Assembly (NCBI GenBank): GCA_963575745.1
Contig: CAUYUJ010014323.1
Coordinates: 334,393-398,392, forward strand
Length of the DNA stretch: 64,000 nt
Direction: 5' to 3'
From: Prorocentrum cordatum
Lineage: Eukaryota > Sar > Dinophyceae > Prorocentrales > Prorocentraceae
In this document: positions 21,791 through 32,406 of the stretch, in pieces
Numbering within the stretch: the stretch's first letter is position 1
Layout of the letters: every line of letters starts with the position of its first letter
Notes under the pieces: generated by a model
Databases searched by the model: none
What the model was told of the DNA's origin: nothing
Seen by the model: the letters and a program-made list of their open reading frames with translations, nothing else
Translations under genes and position numbers: made by a program

Positions 21791-22149
21791 ATCATAATCA
21801 AGTGTTTGCCAGAGGAACGCAATCTCCGGCAAATGTGGGATGCAATACTGATATGTTGGTCTCAGTGCTGCTCGGAAAGAGTCACATCGGCATGACTTCA
21901 ACTATCTGGCAAAGTGATACAAGTAGGATACGCAAGCGCAGGAGGAGGGGCGACGACGCAACGACAGCCCCAGCCTCTTCCTTTTACGTTAGCGTGGGGG
22001 TCGGCTTGCAATGCCGACCCATGTCCCCAGACACCAAGATGGCGTCTTGAGTCAAAAACATCAGCTGCGGTACGATAGAATACAGCAGCGGGAAGCGGCG
22101 GCGGCACGAAAACGGCAGGGGAAGAAGTTAAACAACTCCCCCGGCGGCG

Positions 22150-22187
22150 GGATGTGTGGGGCCAAGGTTTTAGCCCCCCACATCCGA
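22150..22187. repeat. GC-rich hairpin
   Basis: GATGTGTGGGGC and GCCCCCCACATC form a stem of about 11 pairs around CAAGGTTTTA. No adjacent gene explains it. Confidence 0.5.
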
Positions 22188-22450
22188 GCTCCTCGGGCCC
22201 CCAGCACCCCCGAGCACTTTGCCCCCCTGGCGCCAGCCCCCAACAACTTTTACGGCGGCGAGGGCGGAGTGCTGATACTGCCGATGGAGTTCCTTTGAGG
22301 AGGGCCGAAACAGACCGACGAATCCCGCTAAGAAAACGCACGGCATCGAATGTGAACGTTGGTGTTCAGGTACTGCATATTTGTCCAACTCGTCTTTTTG
22401 AGCATGTAGTGCGACCCCGGCTGAGGCGGCATCGAACTCTTGTTCTCCTC

Positions 22451-23165
22451 CTATCCGCGACCAAAGCACGCACTGCAGTCATTCGCCTTCCAAGATTGCC
22501 ATGTCTGCTCGGCAACATTCCAGACACAATGGCCTCCATTCCCGTCGGTGCAATGCCCGCGGGTGCCCGTGCCGCCCGACGCGGGAACGTCGCGACGTCG
22601 GCGGGCTTCGAGAACCGCCCGGCGCTGCAGCCCCTGCTCGCCGACGCCTTCGTAGTCGTCCAACAAATCCCAGAGCATTCCCCACAAATGAGCCCATGCG
22701 TAGCAATATCTGACGGTGGCCTTTCTCCCTAGCTCCGTCACCCCTGTGAAGACAAACTGGGAGCCCACCACCGCCGCCATCGGAGGGAGGCCGTGGCGAA
22801 TGATCATGATCAGCGCCATCAGCTCGCCGCCGCTGATGTCCATAACCTTCGGCACAGCATCCCACACATCGACATGAGATGCTGCCCCGTGCCCGCCCGC
22901 GGGGCCACCACGCTCCAGCCCACGCTTTCGATGCCGTCGAACTCCGCCCCGAAGGCCGACACATCGAGATAGACGAGCCCAGATGGCACGCTGCCCTCGA
23001 GCTCGTACTTCCAGAATGCGTCCTCGACCCTGGAGGGCGGCTCGATGCCCGACGGGGCCGGCAACGGGCAGCGCTCCAGCAGGACCTCCACCTCTACCCG
23101 GTCCGCGCGGGCGCGCCCACAGCGCCTGGACCCTCCCAGGCAGTACCAACTTGTCCTGCCAGCTC
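22451..23165 (-). pseudogene. LINE-type RNase H domain, degenerate
   Basis: Minus strand, two frames. First: WKYELEGSVPSGLVYLDVSA then FGAEFDGIESVGWSVVAPRA, the beta-strand with the first catalytic Asp (YLDxSA, family YxDGSA). Second: VMDISGGELMALIMIIRHGL with the catalytic Glu in GGEL, then a position where SDNQ is expected but VGSQF is found, so the third acid is lost. After that CYAWAHLWGMLWDLLDDY matches the helical tail of such domains in dinoflagellate LINEs as I recall them. The RNase H removes RNA during reverse transcription. No reverse transcriptase was found beside it. Confidence 0.6.
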
Positions 23166-23804
23166 TAGTGCCTGTGCAGCCAGCGTGCCACGCGCAGGGC
23201 AAAGAAGGCAGACGTCGGAGTTCGCCATGCCAGCGTCGGCCCGAGGGCGAGGACCAGGAGGAGAAGAAAAGGGGGAGGGTGATGGGGCGTCGGCTGCGGG
23301 ACGGCTGCCGCTGGAGACGGCGTGCTACTGATAAGGGCGCGCGACAGCGGCGGCTGAGCTTCGCCAGAGACCCGCGCGCGCGGGGGGAGGCAGCTGGCGG
23401 CGGCTGGGGGGACGCAGCAGGGCGGCGCTGACGCGCCAGCGGCGGCGGACCGGCGGACGTGGCGCGGACCCCATGGGCCTCGCGGCGTCCTTCGAGGCGT
23501 TAGGCACATGGGGGAGGAGGATGATTGGGGCCAGAGTGGCGCGGGGAGGAGGGAGGAGGAGGGGCAGCAGCAAAAGGAGCAGAAGGAGGGGAGGAGAGAA
23601 AAGAGGAGGGGAGGAGGGGAGGTCAACAGCAGTAGGACCGCCACGACGAGGAGAAGAGGAGGGCATTGAACTGGAGGCGGCAGAGGTGGCGGAGTCGGCA
23701 CGAGCGCGAGATGAGGAGCGGCACCCGCTCCTGCTGGAGCGACGACATCTCGAGGGAGCCTGGGCGAGCAGCCTCGGCCTCGGCAGAGCCCTCCTCCTCC
23801 ACCT

Positions 23805-24006
23805 CCAACACTTCCTCCTCCTCCTGCTCCTCCTCCTGCTCCTCCTCCAACTCCGCCTCCCCCTCCTCCTCCTCCTCCTCCTCCTCCTCCTCCTTTTCTG
23901 CTCCTCCTCCTGCTCCTGCTCCTGCTCCTGCTCCTCCTCCTCCTCCTACAACCCCTCCTCCTCCTCCTCCTCCTCCTCCTCCTCCTCCTCCTCCTCCTCC
24001 TCCTCC
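23805..24006. repeat. TCC polypyrimidine tract
   Basis: About 200 bases of CTCCTCCTC units that end exactly where the dispersed repeat at 24007 begins. Confidence 0.9.
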
Positions 24007-24177
24007 AGGAAAGCCACAGCTTTCCTCTGGCCGACCACATGATGTGCAGAGAAAGAAACATGCAAGGTTTCGTCTCGTGCCCCGCACTACGAACGATCCC
24101 TGATCCAAACAGCAGCGGAGAGAGAGCGCACATGAGCAAGGTAATGCACTGGTCTGTGGCTCACTCTGACAAAAACA
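24007..24177. repeat. Dispersed repeat, copy 1 (partner at 47355)
   Basis: Nearly identical to 47355-47541. It begins with the perfect hairpin AGGAAAGC-CACA-GCTTTCCT and ends in CTCACTCTGACAAAAACA. The partner sits just upstream of a copia gag start, so this may be a solo piece of that element's leader or LTR. Confidence 0.85.
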
Positions 24178-24307
24178 CTCCTCTGATATCTCAGCTTTGG
24201 AAACGACAACGAGAAGTGAAAAGACAGAAACACAGAGACGTGCAGGGCTAGGCCCAGCTGGCCCCCCTCTTGCAACACATATCCCAACAAGGCTACTGGG
24301 GCTTCAC

Positions 24308-24811
24308 TTACATGCCAGCGCTGCTCAAAACCTCTAGAATCCTGGTCAGCGCGTGCTCCATCTGAACCACTCTGGTCTCCAGGGCCCCAAGCCGAGAATC
24401 TATCTGGGTGAAATTGTCGGCCGCTTCGAGCCACGACACACGATTGTCAAGGTCGGTGGCGGCCTCCTGAAACAGACCCATCGCCTGCTTCAGGGCGGTG
24501 TCGTCTGAGTCGGAACTGGCTTTGGCGCTGCCCTCGGGACGCGCATCACCACGCTCGGTCTTTTCGACAAGAAACTCCAGCCATGCGGCTTGGCTGTAGC
24601 CGCCTGACGGGCTCAGATGGGCCACGCGCCACGAGCAGTAGCCTGGCTCCGTCTCCCAGACCTTCTCGAAACTCTTTCCCTTGTGCTTGCCGAAACCCAG
24701 CGTGGCGCAAGTCGTGTCTTCCCCCTTTACTTTGAGCCGAGCCTGGTGCAAACGTTGAGCGAAATCCTCACCGGTAACGGCAGGGGTCTCTGGAGGCTCC
24801 TTCTTGACCAT
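24308..24811 (-). CDS. GKHKGK-domain protein with coiled-coil tail
   Basis: 167 aa from ATG at 24811, chosen because GCCGCCATGG is an ideal start context. Residues about 38-85 read ATLGFGKHKGKSFEKVWETE then PGYCSWRVAHL and AAWLEFLVEK, which matches the small domain found at the C-terminus of exodeoxyribonuclease X-like and related proteins (GKYKGKxFxEV...YxxWL), usually thought to contact nucleic acid. The tail (LFQEAATDLDNRVSWLEAAD, then LGALETRVVQMEHALTRIL) is a heptad coiled coil. No nuclease core is present. It lies 130 bp from a dispersed repeat and 0.8 kb before the Helitron; a mobile-element accessory role is possible but not shown. Confidence 0.6.
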   Translation of the reverse strand: MVKKEPPETPAVTGEDFAQRLHQARLKVKGEDTTCATLGFGKHKGKSFEKVWETEPGYCSWRVAHLSPSGGYSQAAWLEFLVEKTERGDARPEGSAKASSDSDDTALKQAMGLFQEAATDLDNRVSWLEAADNFTQIDSRLGALETRVVQMEHALTRILEVLSSAGM

Positions 24812-25204
24812 GGCGGCCGAGTAGCTCTGCGCTGGCAGAGCACGAGCGTCTGCACACTCACGATTAACACGAAAAAGGGACACGTCGGAATATTGTGGTC
24901 TGAGCCTCAAGCCAGGGTAGCAGAAGTCGAAGTACGCAGGTGTTGGTCGTACACGTATGGCACGCGCACATCCATGCATTGGAACCTGGTCCCTATCCCC
25001 AAACGTCAGCACAATCACACTGGATCCCCAGGCATCCTCGTCGATTGTTCCTTTCTTTGGGCCCCGCGCAGCCGTCGGTTCTCCCGTTCACTAGCTTATA
25101 ATTAACTAACAGCGAAGACTGATAGGTTTCTAGTAGGGTCAAAAGAGAACATCATGACTCCCCAAGGGGGTCTGGGCGGCATCCGGGGGAAAGCCGGCGG
25201 CTGC

Positions 25205-25510
25205 CGTCGGAGCCCAAATCGCCTGGGACATCCTCGCAAAATCGCTCTTGGCGGTCCCAGAACTCCACTCCCGGGCTACGTTTTGGATGCCCGGCGCCAA
25301 CTGTGCTCCCAGGACTCCATTCCCGGCCCACATTTTGTATGCCAGGAACCAACTGTAGGTCACTTCGTGTTCTCCGGGCCACATTTTGGATGCCCGGAGT
25401 CAACTGTAGGCCACTTCGTGTTCTTGGACTGCTTAGAACCCCATACCCGGGCTCTATTTTGGATGCCCGGAGCCCACTGTAGGTCATCTCGTGTTCTTCG
25501 TCCTTTTACT
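25205..25510. repeat. CCCGGGCCACATTTTG repeat array, copy 1
   Basis: Units of about 60 bp with ACTCCATTCCCGG, CCACATTTTG.ATGCC, AGCCAACTGTAGG and CACTTCGTGTTCT. Related arrays at 36590-36870 and 38955-39230. The array abuts the Helitron's first coding segment. Confidence 0.8.
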
Positions 25511-25593
25511 GGCAACCTACTTTTCCTCTGCCTCTGATAGCCGCGGTTGGTTCAAAACGCCCCTGCCTCGTGGCCTTCGCCGGCGGCATTGCA

Positions 25594-27060
25594 ATGGCAC
25601 TCGCCTCGCCGCAACACTCGTCAGCAGCCTCGGCTTCTCGCGGTGCTTCTCAGTCTGCGTCTGCGAAGGAAGACCGAGGCTCGCCCGCAGCCTCGGCTTC
25701 TCGCGGTGCTTCTCAGCCAGCGAGGGCAGACCGAGACGCGTCGGCGGTTGGTGCTTCTCAGCCTGCCAGGGAAGACCGAGCCTCGTCCGCGCCTGCCGCG
25801 GCCGTGTCTGCTCGGCGCACACGAGGGAAGACCCCCGCGGGAAGCAGCGGTGCTTCTCACACTGCGGCGGGAAGCAGCGGTGCTTCTCAGCCTGCCGTGG
25901 CAGGGGGAGCAGGAGCTCTCGCCAAGCAGACAGCGCCGCAGCAAGCAGACCCCAAGCAGAGACTCAGGATCGAGGAGCTCATGCAGCAGGCGCGGGATTG
26001 CGGCCACTGGCCAAAGGAGACTGCGAAGTGTAGCCCCGCAGGGCGGCAGCTGGCCATCAAAGTCCGGAGAGCGCGGAAGGCAGATCAGTTCTCGCCAGAG
26101 GGGGAGGTCGAGCTCCAGGCCTTGCAGCAGTTGGAGACGAAGATGGAGGAGGAGAAGACCGAGGAGCTCATGCAGCAGGTGCGGGATTGTGGCCACTGGC
26201 CAAAGGAGACTGCGAAGTGTAGCCCCGCAGAGCGGCAGCTGGCCATCAAAGTCCGGAGAGCGCGGAAGGCAGATCAGTTCTCGCCAGAGGAGGAGGTCGA
26301 GCTCCAGGCCTTGCAGCAGTTGGAGACGAAGATGGAGGAGGAGAAGACCGAGGAGCTCATGCAGCAGGTGCGCGACCTCGGCCGCCACCCGAAGGAGTAT
26401 GCCGGGCGTAGCCTGGCAGAGCGGCAGCTGGCTGGGAAAGTTCGGAAAGCGCGGAAGGCGAAGCAGTTTTCGCCAGAGCAGGGGGCGGAGCTCCAGGCCT
26501 ACGCGACGAAGCAGGCGCCGAAGACCGAGGAGCTCATGCAGCAATTGCGCGACCTCGGCCGCTACCCGAAGGAGAATGCCGGGCGTAGCCTGGCAGAGCG
26601 GCAGCTGGCTGAGAAAGTTCGGAGAGCGCGGAAGGCGAAGCAGTTTTCGCCAGAGCAGGAGGCCGAGCTCCAGGCCCTGCAGCATGCGGACAGCGATGCC
26701 AGAGCAGCGGCTCGCATCACGGAGGCGGAGGCCCTTCCAAACCCCATGGAAGGGTTTGCAGAGGAGGCGCAGAGCAGGATCGACCAGGACCTGCTCATGC
26801 TGGAGAGCGGCATCCGGACTAAGGTACTCCTGCGGCGCCTCGCCGGATACAAGGAACTGGTGTCCAGCCAGTCTGCGCAGCACGAGGACTTCGCGCAGCG
26901 GTGCGCGGAGCGGGTGCGCAGTGCGTCGGCCGCTCCCGCAGGGAAGAGCCGCTGCGTTCCCGGCAGCGAGGTGGAGGGGGACCAGCTGCGCGTCTTCTCG
27001 GACAGGCCCGTCCTGACGGGGCCCCTCGTATGCCAGTTCTCAGAGCCCCGAATCATCAGG
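25594..27060 (+). CDS. Helitron block 1: GASQPA repeats and HA-like repeats
   Basis: ATG at 25594 is the first in frame. Residues 15-110 are Ala/Ser-rich with five family B peptides (GASQSA, GASQPA twice more, GASHTA, GASQPA). Then four tandem units of about 60 residues follow, each of the form ELMQQ.RD.G..PKE then ERQLA.KVR.ARKA.QFSPEQ and ELQALQ, similar to helicase-associated repeats. The first two units (about 25970-26160 and 26161-26345) are almost identical in DNA, so that duplication is recent. The C-terminal part is helical and ends LVCQFSEPRIIR, where an insert begins. The role is probably nucleic-acid binding by the transposase. Confidence 0.75.
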
Positions 27061-27158
27061 GGTAACTCGGGCCAGGGCTAACTCGGGCTCCTTTTTCGGG
27101 AACCCAAGCCCGAGTTACCCCGGGCCCGAGTTACCCCGGATAACTCGGGCGCCCAAGG
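27061..27158. mobile_element. 98-bp inverted-repeat insert in Helitron
   Basis: Five TAACTCGGGC units, three forward (27062, 27078, 27141) and two reversed (27107, 27125). Flanked by AGG on each side. Its removal joins EPRIIR to LCECDFIAEED and corrects the frame (98 is 2 modulo 3). No GT-AG boundary is frame-compatible. Confidence 0.7.
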
Positions 27159-28460
27159 CTCTGCGAGTGCGACTTCATCGCGGAGGAGGACTTTGCGCGG
27201 CACAAGCAGCAGAACCACGAGGGCGAGGCGGAATATCGGAAGCGCGTCTTGTTTCTCATGGCGGAGGCCGGCTGCAGGCCGATAACCGCCCAGGAGAAGA
27301 GGCTCATGGTGCAAAATTTTGCTCACTTCCAGCAATTCTGTCACCCGGGCAGCAAGGGCAACCGCTTCTCGGGCTGCGAGGCGGTGCTTCGATGCGAGGC
27401 AGCCTGCGTAGTCTGCGCGCAGAAGGATTACCTGGGGCACCGCCGCAAACTCAGCCTCTTCGGCGCAGTGCCGGAAGGGCGTGTTTCCGAGCACTGCGCG
27501 GGCCCTGCTGGCGACGACGACGACGTGCCCGAGGGCAAGGCAAACGCCCGACGCACGCAGACACTGGTGAGGCACCGCGGGGTGTACTACTTGCAGTCCC
27601 CGGAACTGGTGCAGAAGCTCCTGGACGTGGACAGGTGCAGGCAGCGGTGGCCTTTGATCCCGTACGAACAGCTGCGCGCGTCCAGCGTTCAGCATCCGGA
27701 GCACCCAGACTGGCGGTGGCTGCTGCACTCCCGTCGAGTCCCTGTGGAAGCACCAGCAGACGGCGAGCCTGGCGGCGCTCCTCAGCCTGCAGACGACAGG
27801 CCTCGCTGTGCAGGGGTGGGAGATGCTAGTGCGGTGGCGTGGGTCTGTTGGGAGTGCCTGACTGACCTGTGCGCCAAGAAGCCGAAGATGCCGCTAAACG
27901 TTCTGGCCAACGACAACTGGATAGGACGGGAGCTGGCGCACGTGCGCGGCGCTTCGAAGGCTACTAAGATGCTCGCGCCCATTGGCCGACGCTGTTGGAA
28001 GCAAGTCCGTCTCGGCGAAGGCGCTCCGGACGTCCGGCAGAAAGGCGTCACGGGTAACACCATCCTCTTCGCACAGCCCACGGCAGACATCCCGTCCATG
28101 GAGCTGCCTCCCGCGCAAGACTCGCTCGTGGAGTCTCTCAACGTCGTCTTCTCGGGCGCCGCGCACAATCTCAGCAAGGCGCACTGGGCAACAGTCAACC
28201 GCGCTGAGTACATGCAGATCGTCAGGGAGCGCAAGCAGCAGTGCGCTACCTTTGCTGACGTGTCAGTGCGCGAGGACCTCGCCGCGACACTGCTGCCGGA
28301 GGACGGCGTGCCAGACCGCGTCCACGCTTGCGTGCAAGCAGTGGACGGAGCCGACAAAGCTCCGGTTCGTCTGCTGGGGCCAGCTTCGAGGGCTCCCGAG
28401 GTCGGCAGAGACGACGAGGCGGGAGAGGAGTCCGACGAGGAGCCAGAGGTCGGGGGCTCA
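27159..28460 (+). CDS. Helitron block 2: finger-like and NWIGR region
   Basis: Starts LCECDFIAEEDFARHKQQNH, a C2H2-like arrangement (CxC...HxxxxH). Later blocks include a Cys pair (CEAACVVC), a Pro/Ala stretch with family B peptide GGAPQPA, then AWVCWECLTDLCAKKPKMPL and NDNWIGRELAHVRGASKATK, which match the conserved region upstream of the Rep domain in many Helitrons (DKC...K.P.lalaNg.WiG). PTADIPSMELPP and VESLNVVF follow. The block ends EEPEVGGS before a palindromic insert. Function within the transposase is not established. Confidence 0.75.
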
Positions 28461-28575
28461 AGGATGTGGTTATGAGGGAGGTGGTCCTAAGGACGAGGGA
28501 GGCGGTTAATGGTGGGCTGAAGGCTGAAACCCTGCCTCGCCCTTAGGACCACATCCGTCAGGACCACATATTTGA
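28461..28575. mobile_element. 115-bp palindromic insert in Helitron
   Basis: Left arm 28464-28504 and right arm 28531-28570 are imperfect inverted copies (GTGGTCCTAAGG against CCTTAGGACCAC at the core). The reading frame is broken inside (stop at 28473) and resumes in another frame at 28576 (TLEEADKDDEPGEQPDMAH). Boundaries within a few bases. Confidence 0.65.
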
Positions 28576-29091
28576 ACCCTCGAAGAGGCAGACAAAGACG
28601 ATGAGCCCGGAGAACAGCCTGACATGGCCCACCTGCATGAGAATGTGGCTGAGACCACAGTTGCAGTGGATCCTGTGCATCACGTCGGTCCAGTCCGAAT
28701 GATGCAAGCGCTGCAAAGCACACTGGAGGCGCTGCAGGAACAGGCAGCATGCATCGCAAAGAACGAGACGATACCGACTGTGGCAGACAGCAGCGGTGCT
28801 CTTCAGCCTGTTGCCGACGAAGGCGGCAGGCATACGATGAGCAGCATGGCTCTCGATGTGCAGAGTGCCGCTCGCTCGTTCGACGAGCGAGCGCAGTTGG
28901 TGTTGGAGACAGCGCAAGCAGGGGCAGAGACGTGCAGGGCGGTGGGCCCACACTCCTTATCGGTGCCTACGCAGAAACCCTTGAGTTCTTTCGACTGCAG
29001 GTCCTGGCCGGCGTGCTACGCAGAGTTCTGGTTCGGGGACGGCGCGCCGAACCTCGAGCGGGAGCGGCCCATGTAGTTCGAACAAGTCTTC
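28576..29091 (+). CDS. Helitron block 3: pre-Rep region
   Basis: Reads EADKDDEPGEQPDMAHLHEN, a helical stretch with family B peptide SSGALQPVADE, and LSSFDCRSWPACYAEFWFGD then GAPNLERERPM, a conserved Helitron segment (FDxxxWxxxFxEFxxGDxxPxLxR). An in-frame TAG at 29071 follows ERPM and the frame continues FEQVF up to the next insert. Joined across that insert it gives [20 protein letters not shown], as expected for the family. Confidence 0.75.
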
Positions 29092-29982
29092 CCCAGGACT
29101 ACTACCAATACTACCACGAATCCCACCATTGATAGCAGGGTTTCCTTCTGAAACAGTTCCAGTATTGATAGCGCAGTTTTGTTTTCACGCGATTCCATTA
29201 TTGAGAGCAGTGTGTTGATTTAACACAGTTCCAGTACTGATAGCAGAGTGTCGCCTTTACACGAATTCCATTATTGATAGCAGTGTCTCGTTTTGACACT
29301 GGTCCAGTACGGATAGCAGAGTTTCGCTTTCACACGACTCCCACTGTTGTTAGCAGTGTCTCGTTTTAACACAGTTCCAGTATTGATAGCAGAGTCTCGT
29401 TTTCACGCGATTCCCACTGTCGATCGCAGTTTTCTATTTTTACATAACCTCACCATTGATAGCAAAGTATCGTTTTGACTCACTTCCAGTGTTGATAGCA
29501 GAGTTTCGTTTTGTACAAGACTCCCACTATGGATAGCAGTGTCTCGTTTTGACACACCTAAAGTATTGATAGCAAAGTTTCGTTTTCACACGATTCCCAC
29601 TAGTGATAGCAGTGTCTCGTTGTGACATACCTCCAGTATGGCTAGCAGAGTCTCGTTGTTTAAACGCAGTCCCAGCATTTATAGCACAGTCTCGTTGTTA
29701 TACGACTTCCACTATTGATAGCAGTGTCTCGTTTACACACAGTGTCAGCGTTGATAGCAGAGTCTCCTTTTCACGCAGTTCCCACTATTGATAGCAGTGC
29801 CTCGTTTTGACACACTTCCAGCATTGATAGCAGAGTTCCGTTGTTACACGACGCCGACTACTGATAGCAGCGTCTCGTTCTAACGCAGTTCTAGCATTGA
29901 TAGCATAATCTCGTTTCTACACACCTCTAACTATTCAAAGCAGGGTTTCGTGATATTAGTAGTGCACTGGTAGTAGTCCTTC
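29092..29982. mobile_element. 891-bp TIR-bounded minisatellite insert in Helitron
   Basis: AGGACTACTACCA (29095-29107) is mirrored exactly at 29968-29980, and CTTC occurs at both junctions (29088-29091, 29979-29982). The interior is a minisatellite of paired 29-30 bp units containing TTGATAGCAGTGTCTCGTTTT and a variant with AGAGTTTCG. Removal restores a conserved Helitron stretch. No GT-AG ends. Confidence 0.75.
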
Positions 29983-32406
29983 GAGGTCGCACGACGCCTC
30001 ATCAACCTGGAGGAGCTCGAGTACTCTCTCGCGATCGACGAGGAGCCCTACGAGGCAGCCTGCCAGAGCCGCTTCAGCTCGCCAGAGATCATTGCTGTCC
30101 TCGGCGACGTGATCTGCCGGCTGCGCCTCTTGAAAGGCACCCGGGCGGCGATTGGCAGGAAAGGCTTCGGCGCTGACCTCCAGATCCTGTCGGAGGCGTC
30201 GGCGGAGGATTTCATGGAGGCGCTGAACATCGCCAAGCCGGCCGACTGCATCGGCTCCGCCATTTCACGCCTGGGCATGCCTGCGAAGGTCAAGACTGCC
30301 CTCAGGACGTTGCTACTCAGCACTTCCGATGTGCCTGGCACCGAGGGGCGGAAAACGGCACTCCGCTTCAACGGGCACGGCAACAACCTCAAGTTCGGCG
30401 CGGCCAGTTTCTTCGTCACGCCGAACTTCGCAGACACCTACAACCCGTTGGTCCTCCAGCTCCACGAAGGGCCCGGAAAGCGGAGCCACTTGGACATCTG
30501 CGGAGGCGCTCTTGCCAGGGCTGGCGGTGCTTCTCAACCTGCCGGCCCTGGCCTGCGGAGTCCAGCGCCGACCATGCCCTCTCTGGAACGGATGCGCCAG
30601 ATAGTGGCAGCTGACCCGCGGGCGCAGGCCAAATTCTTCCTGCTGATGACGGAGCTCCACTACCGCTACATCATCGGCTTAGAGCGCCTGTTTGTTGGCC
30701 GCGCAACGCTAGCCCGACAGGCGGTGTCAACGGAGGACGTCGTGGCAGCGTATCTGCAGCCGCGCGTGGCCCCAGGCACCACTGACGTGCAGGCGCCTTT
30801 CGAAGCACAGGGACGGGGCTTCACGCATGGCCACGGCAAAGGCCACAGCGTCATCGGGCCTACGATGGCGTGGCTGCGGTCGGCCGTGGTCGGAGGGCTG
30901 CGCACCGCCGCTCGGAAGCTGCGAGCTGCGCTTCTTTCCACCGCGGCGACCGTGCAGTGCGAAGCTGCCAACGAGCCCGCACGGCAGCTGGGGCTTCCTG
31001 ACGTCGCGCCAGAGCCTTTCACAGCCAGGCAGCAGCGACAGAGCCGCATGGACGGAGGCGAAGAGGAGGACGGCACCCTGCGCGAGGAGGTGCCGCTCGG
31101 CCCGCCAGTGGAGCAGCCGCACCTCGTGGAGGAGCGCGCGCGGGCGGCCGCAGAGAACCGGATGCCTGCAATCGGCGCTGCAGCGTACCGGGGCCTCCCG
31201 CTCACAGGGGCCTTTCAGTCTACGTTTCCAAGCTGCCGCCAGCGAACTAGCTTCGGGCAGCTAGGTGGCGCTCCTCAGCCTGCCATGGGAGCCAGCCATG
31301 CTAGCGTCTTCCAGATGAACGGGGATGGAGCGATTGAGGAAGTCCTCAAGCCCGATGGCTCGTCGGCTTCGGTCGAGGAGATTAACGCAGATGCGGAGGC
31401 TTGGGCAGCGGCGTTTAGCCATGACTTCTTTTGCAACGTCTGCTCCAACCACGAGCACGACTGCACCGAGACGCGCGTCAAGTACGTCAGGAAGAAACTC
31501 GAGGCCAAAGAGAGTCTGCGCTCGAACAGGACCCCGTCGTGCCGCTTCTGGTTCTTCCGCATCCAGCAGCTATGTCTGGCAGGCCGCGCCAAGCGAGTGC
31601 GTCGGCGCGGCAAGCCTTTGGTCCGGACTCCGTTCATCGACTTCTCAGATGACCACAACCAGCGGTGCCGCTGCCAGGTCAAACGCGACCAGCCGTTCAG
31701 GAGCTCCAGCAACGACGTCTCTCAGGTGACCAGCCGTTGCAGAGTCGATTTCCAGTTCTTGATGTGCGCGCCTGACGAGACCGCCGATGCAGCAGAAGTG
31801 CCTGACGCTGGTGGTGCTGCTCAGCCTGCCCAAGACGAGCCGCCTGCGCCCGCCCCAGCTCAGCTGGCCAAGCGCAGAAGGTTTACCAAGAAGACGGCCA
31901 CCATGAAGAACCCAGGCTCGGCAATCGCAGTGCGCTCGTCAAAACATCTCAGCGGCCGCAAAAAGTGGCTCTACGGTTGTGGCTCCTTGCGCCCGTAAGA
32001 TGCGGCTGTCGTGGAGAGCTCCCAAGCGGCTTTCCAGAAGGTTTTCTCCATGGACTTCTACATCACGAAGTACCAAGGCAAGATGATGGAGTCCATGACG
32101 CCGCTCTTCCAGTCTATGGTCGGCGGCGTGCAGCGTCTGGAGCAGCAGGAGAAGGAAGAGCAGGAGGAGGCAGCCCGCGCGATGCTCAGTGAGGGCGGCG
32201 CTGATGGCGAGGACCAGACGCTGGCCAAGCGGCGCCGAACGTGCGAGGATCTCGCTCGCTGCGCTGGGCGAGTCTGTATCCGGCTAGCGTCGATGCCGAA
32301 CCGGTGCTTCTGGCTCTCCACGACGGAAGTGGCGCTGCACATCCTCACGGGCGGCGACTGCCTCCAGTCGCACCACAATGTCCGGCTCTTCACGAGGCAG
32401 CTGTAG
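29983..32406 (+). CDS. Helitron block 4: Rep (HUH) domain
   Basis: Opens [20 protein letters not shown] and continues in one frame to 32404, broken only by TAA at 31996. [20 protein letters not shown] then [17 protein letters not shown] is the Helitron N-like motif. [16 protein letters not shown] (30810-30850) holds the HxH pair of an HUH nuclease, which nicks one strand and stays bound through Tyr. [17 protein letters not shown] then [10 protein letters not shown] is the conserved part after it. Family B peptides [17 protein letters not shown] and GGAAQPAQ are spaced along it. The last portion ([28 protein letters not shown]) ends at TAG 32404, where related proteins have Gln (CAG). Confidence 0.8.

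Noticed and set aside
29092-29982. CRISPR-like array (regular repeats of about 30 bp)
   Set aside because: There are no unique spacers of constant length and no cas genes. The units are a diverging eukaryotic minisatellite inside a transposon gene.
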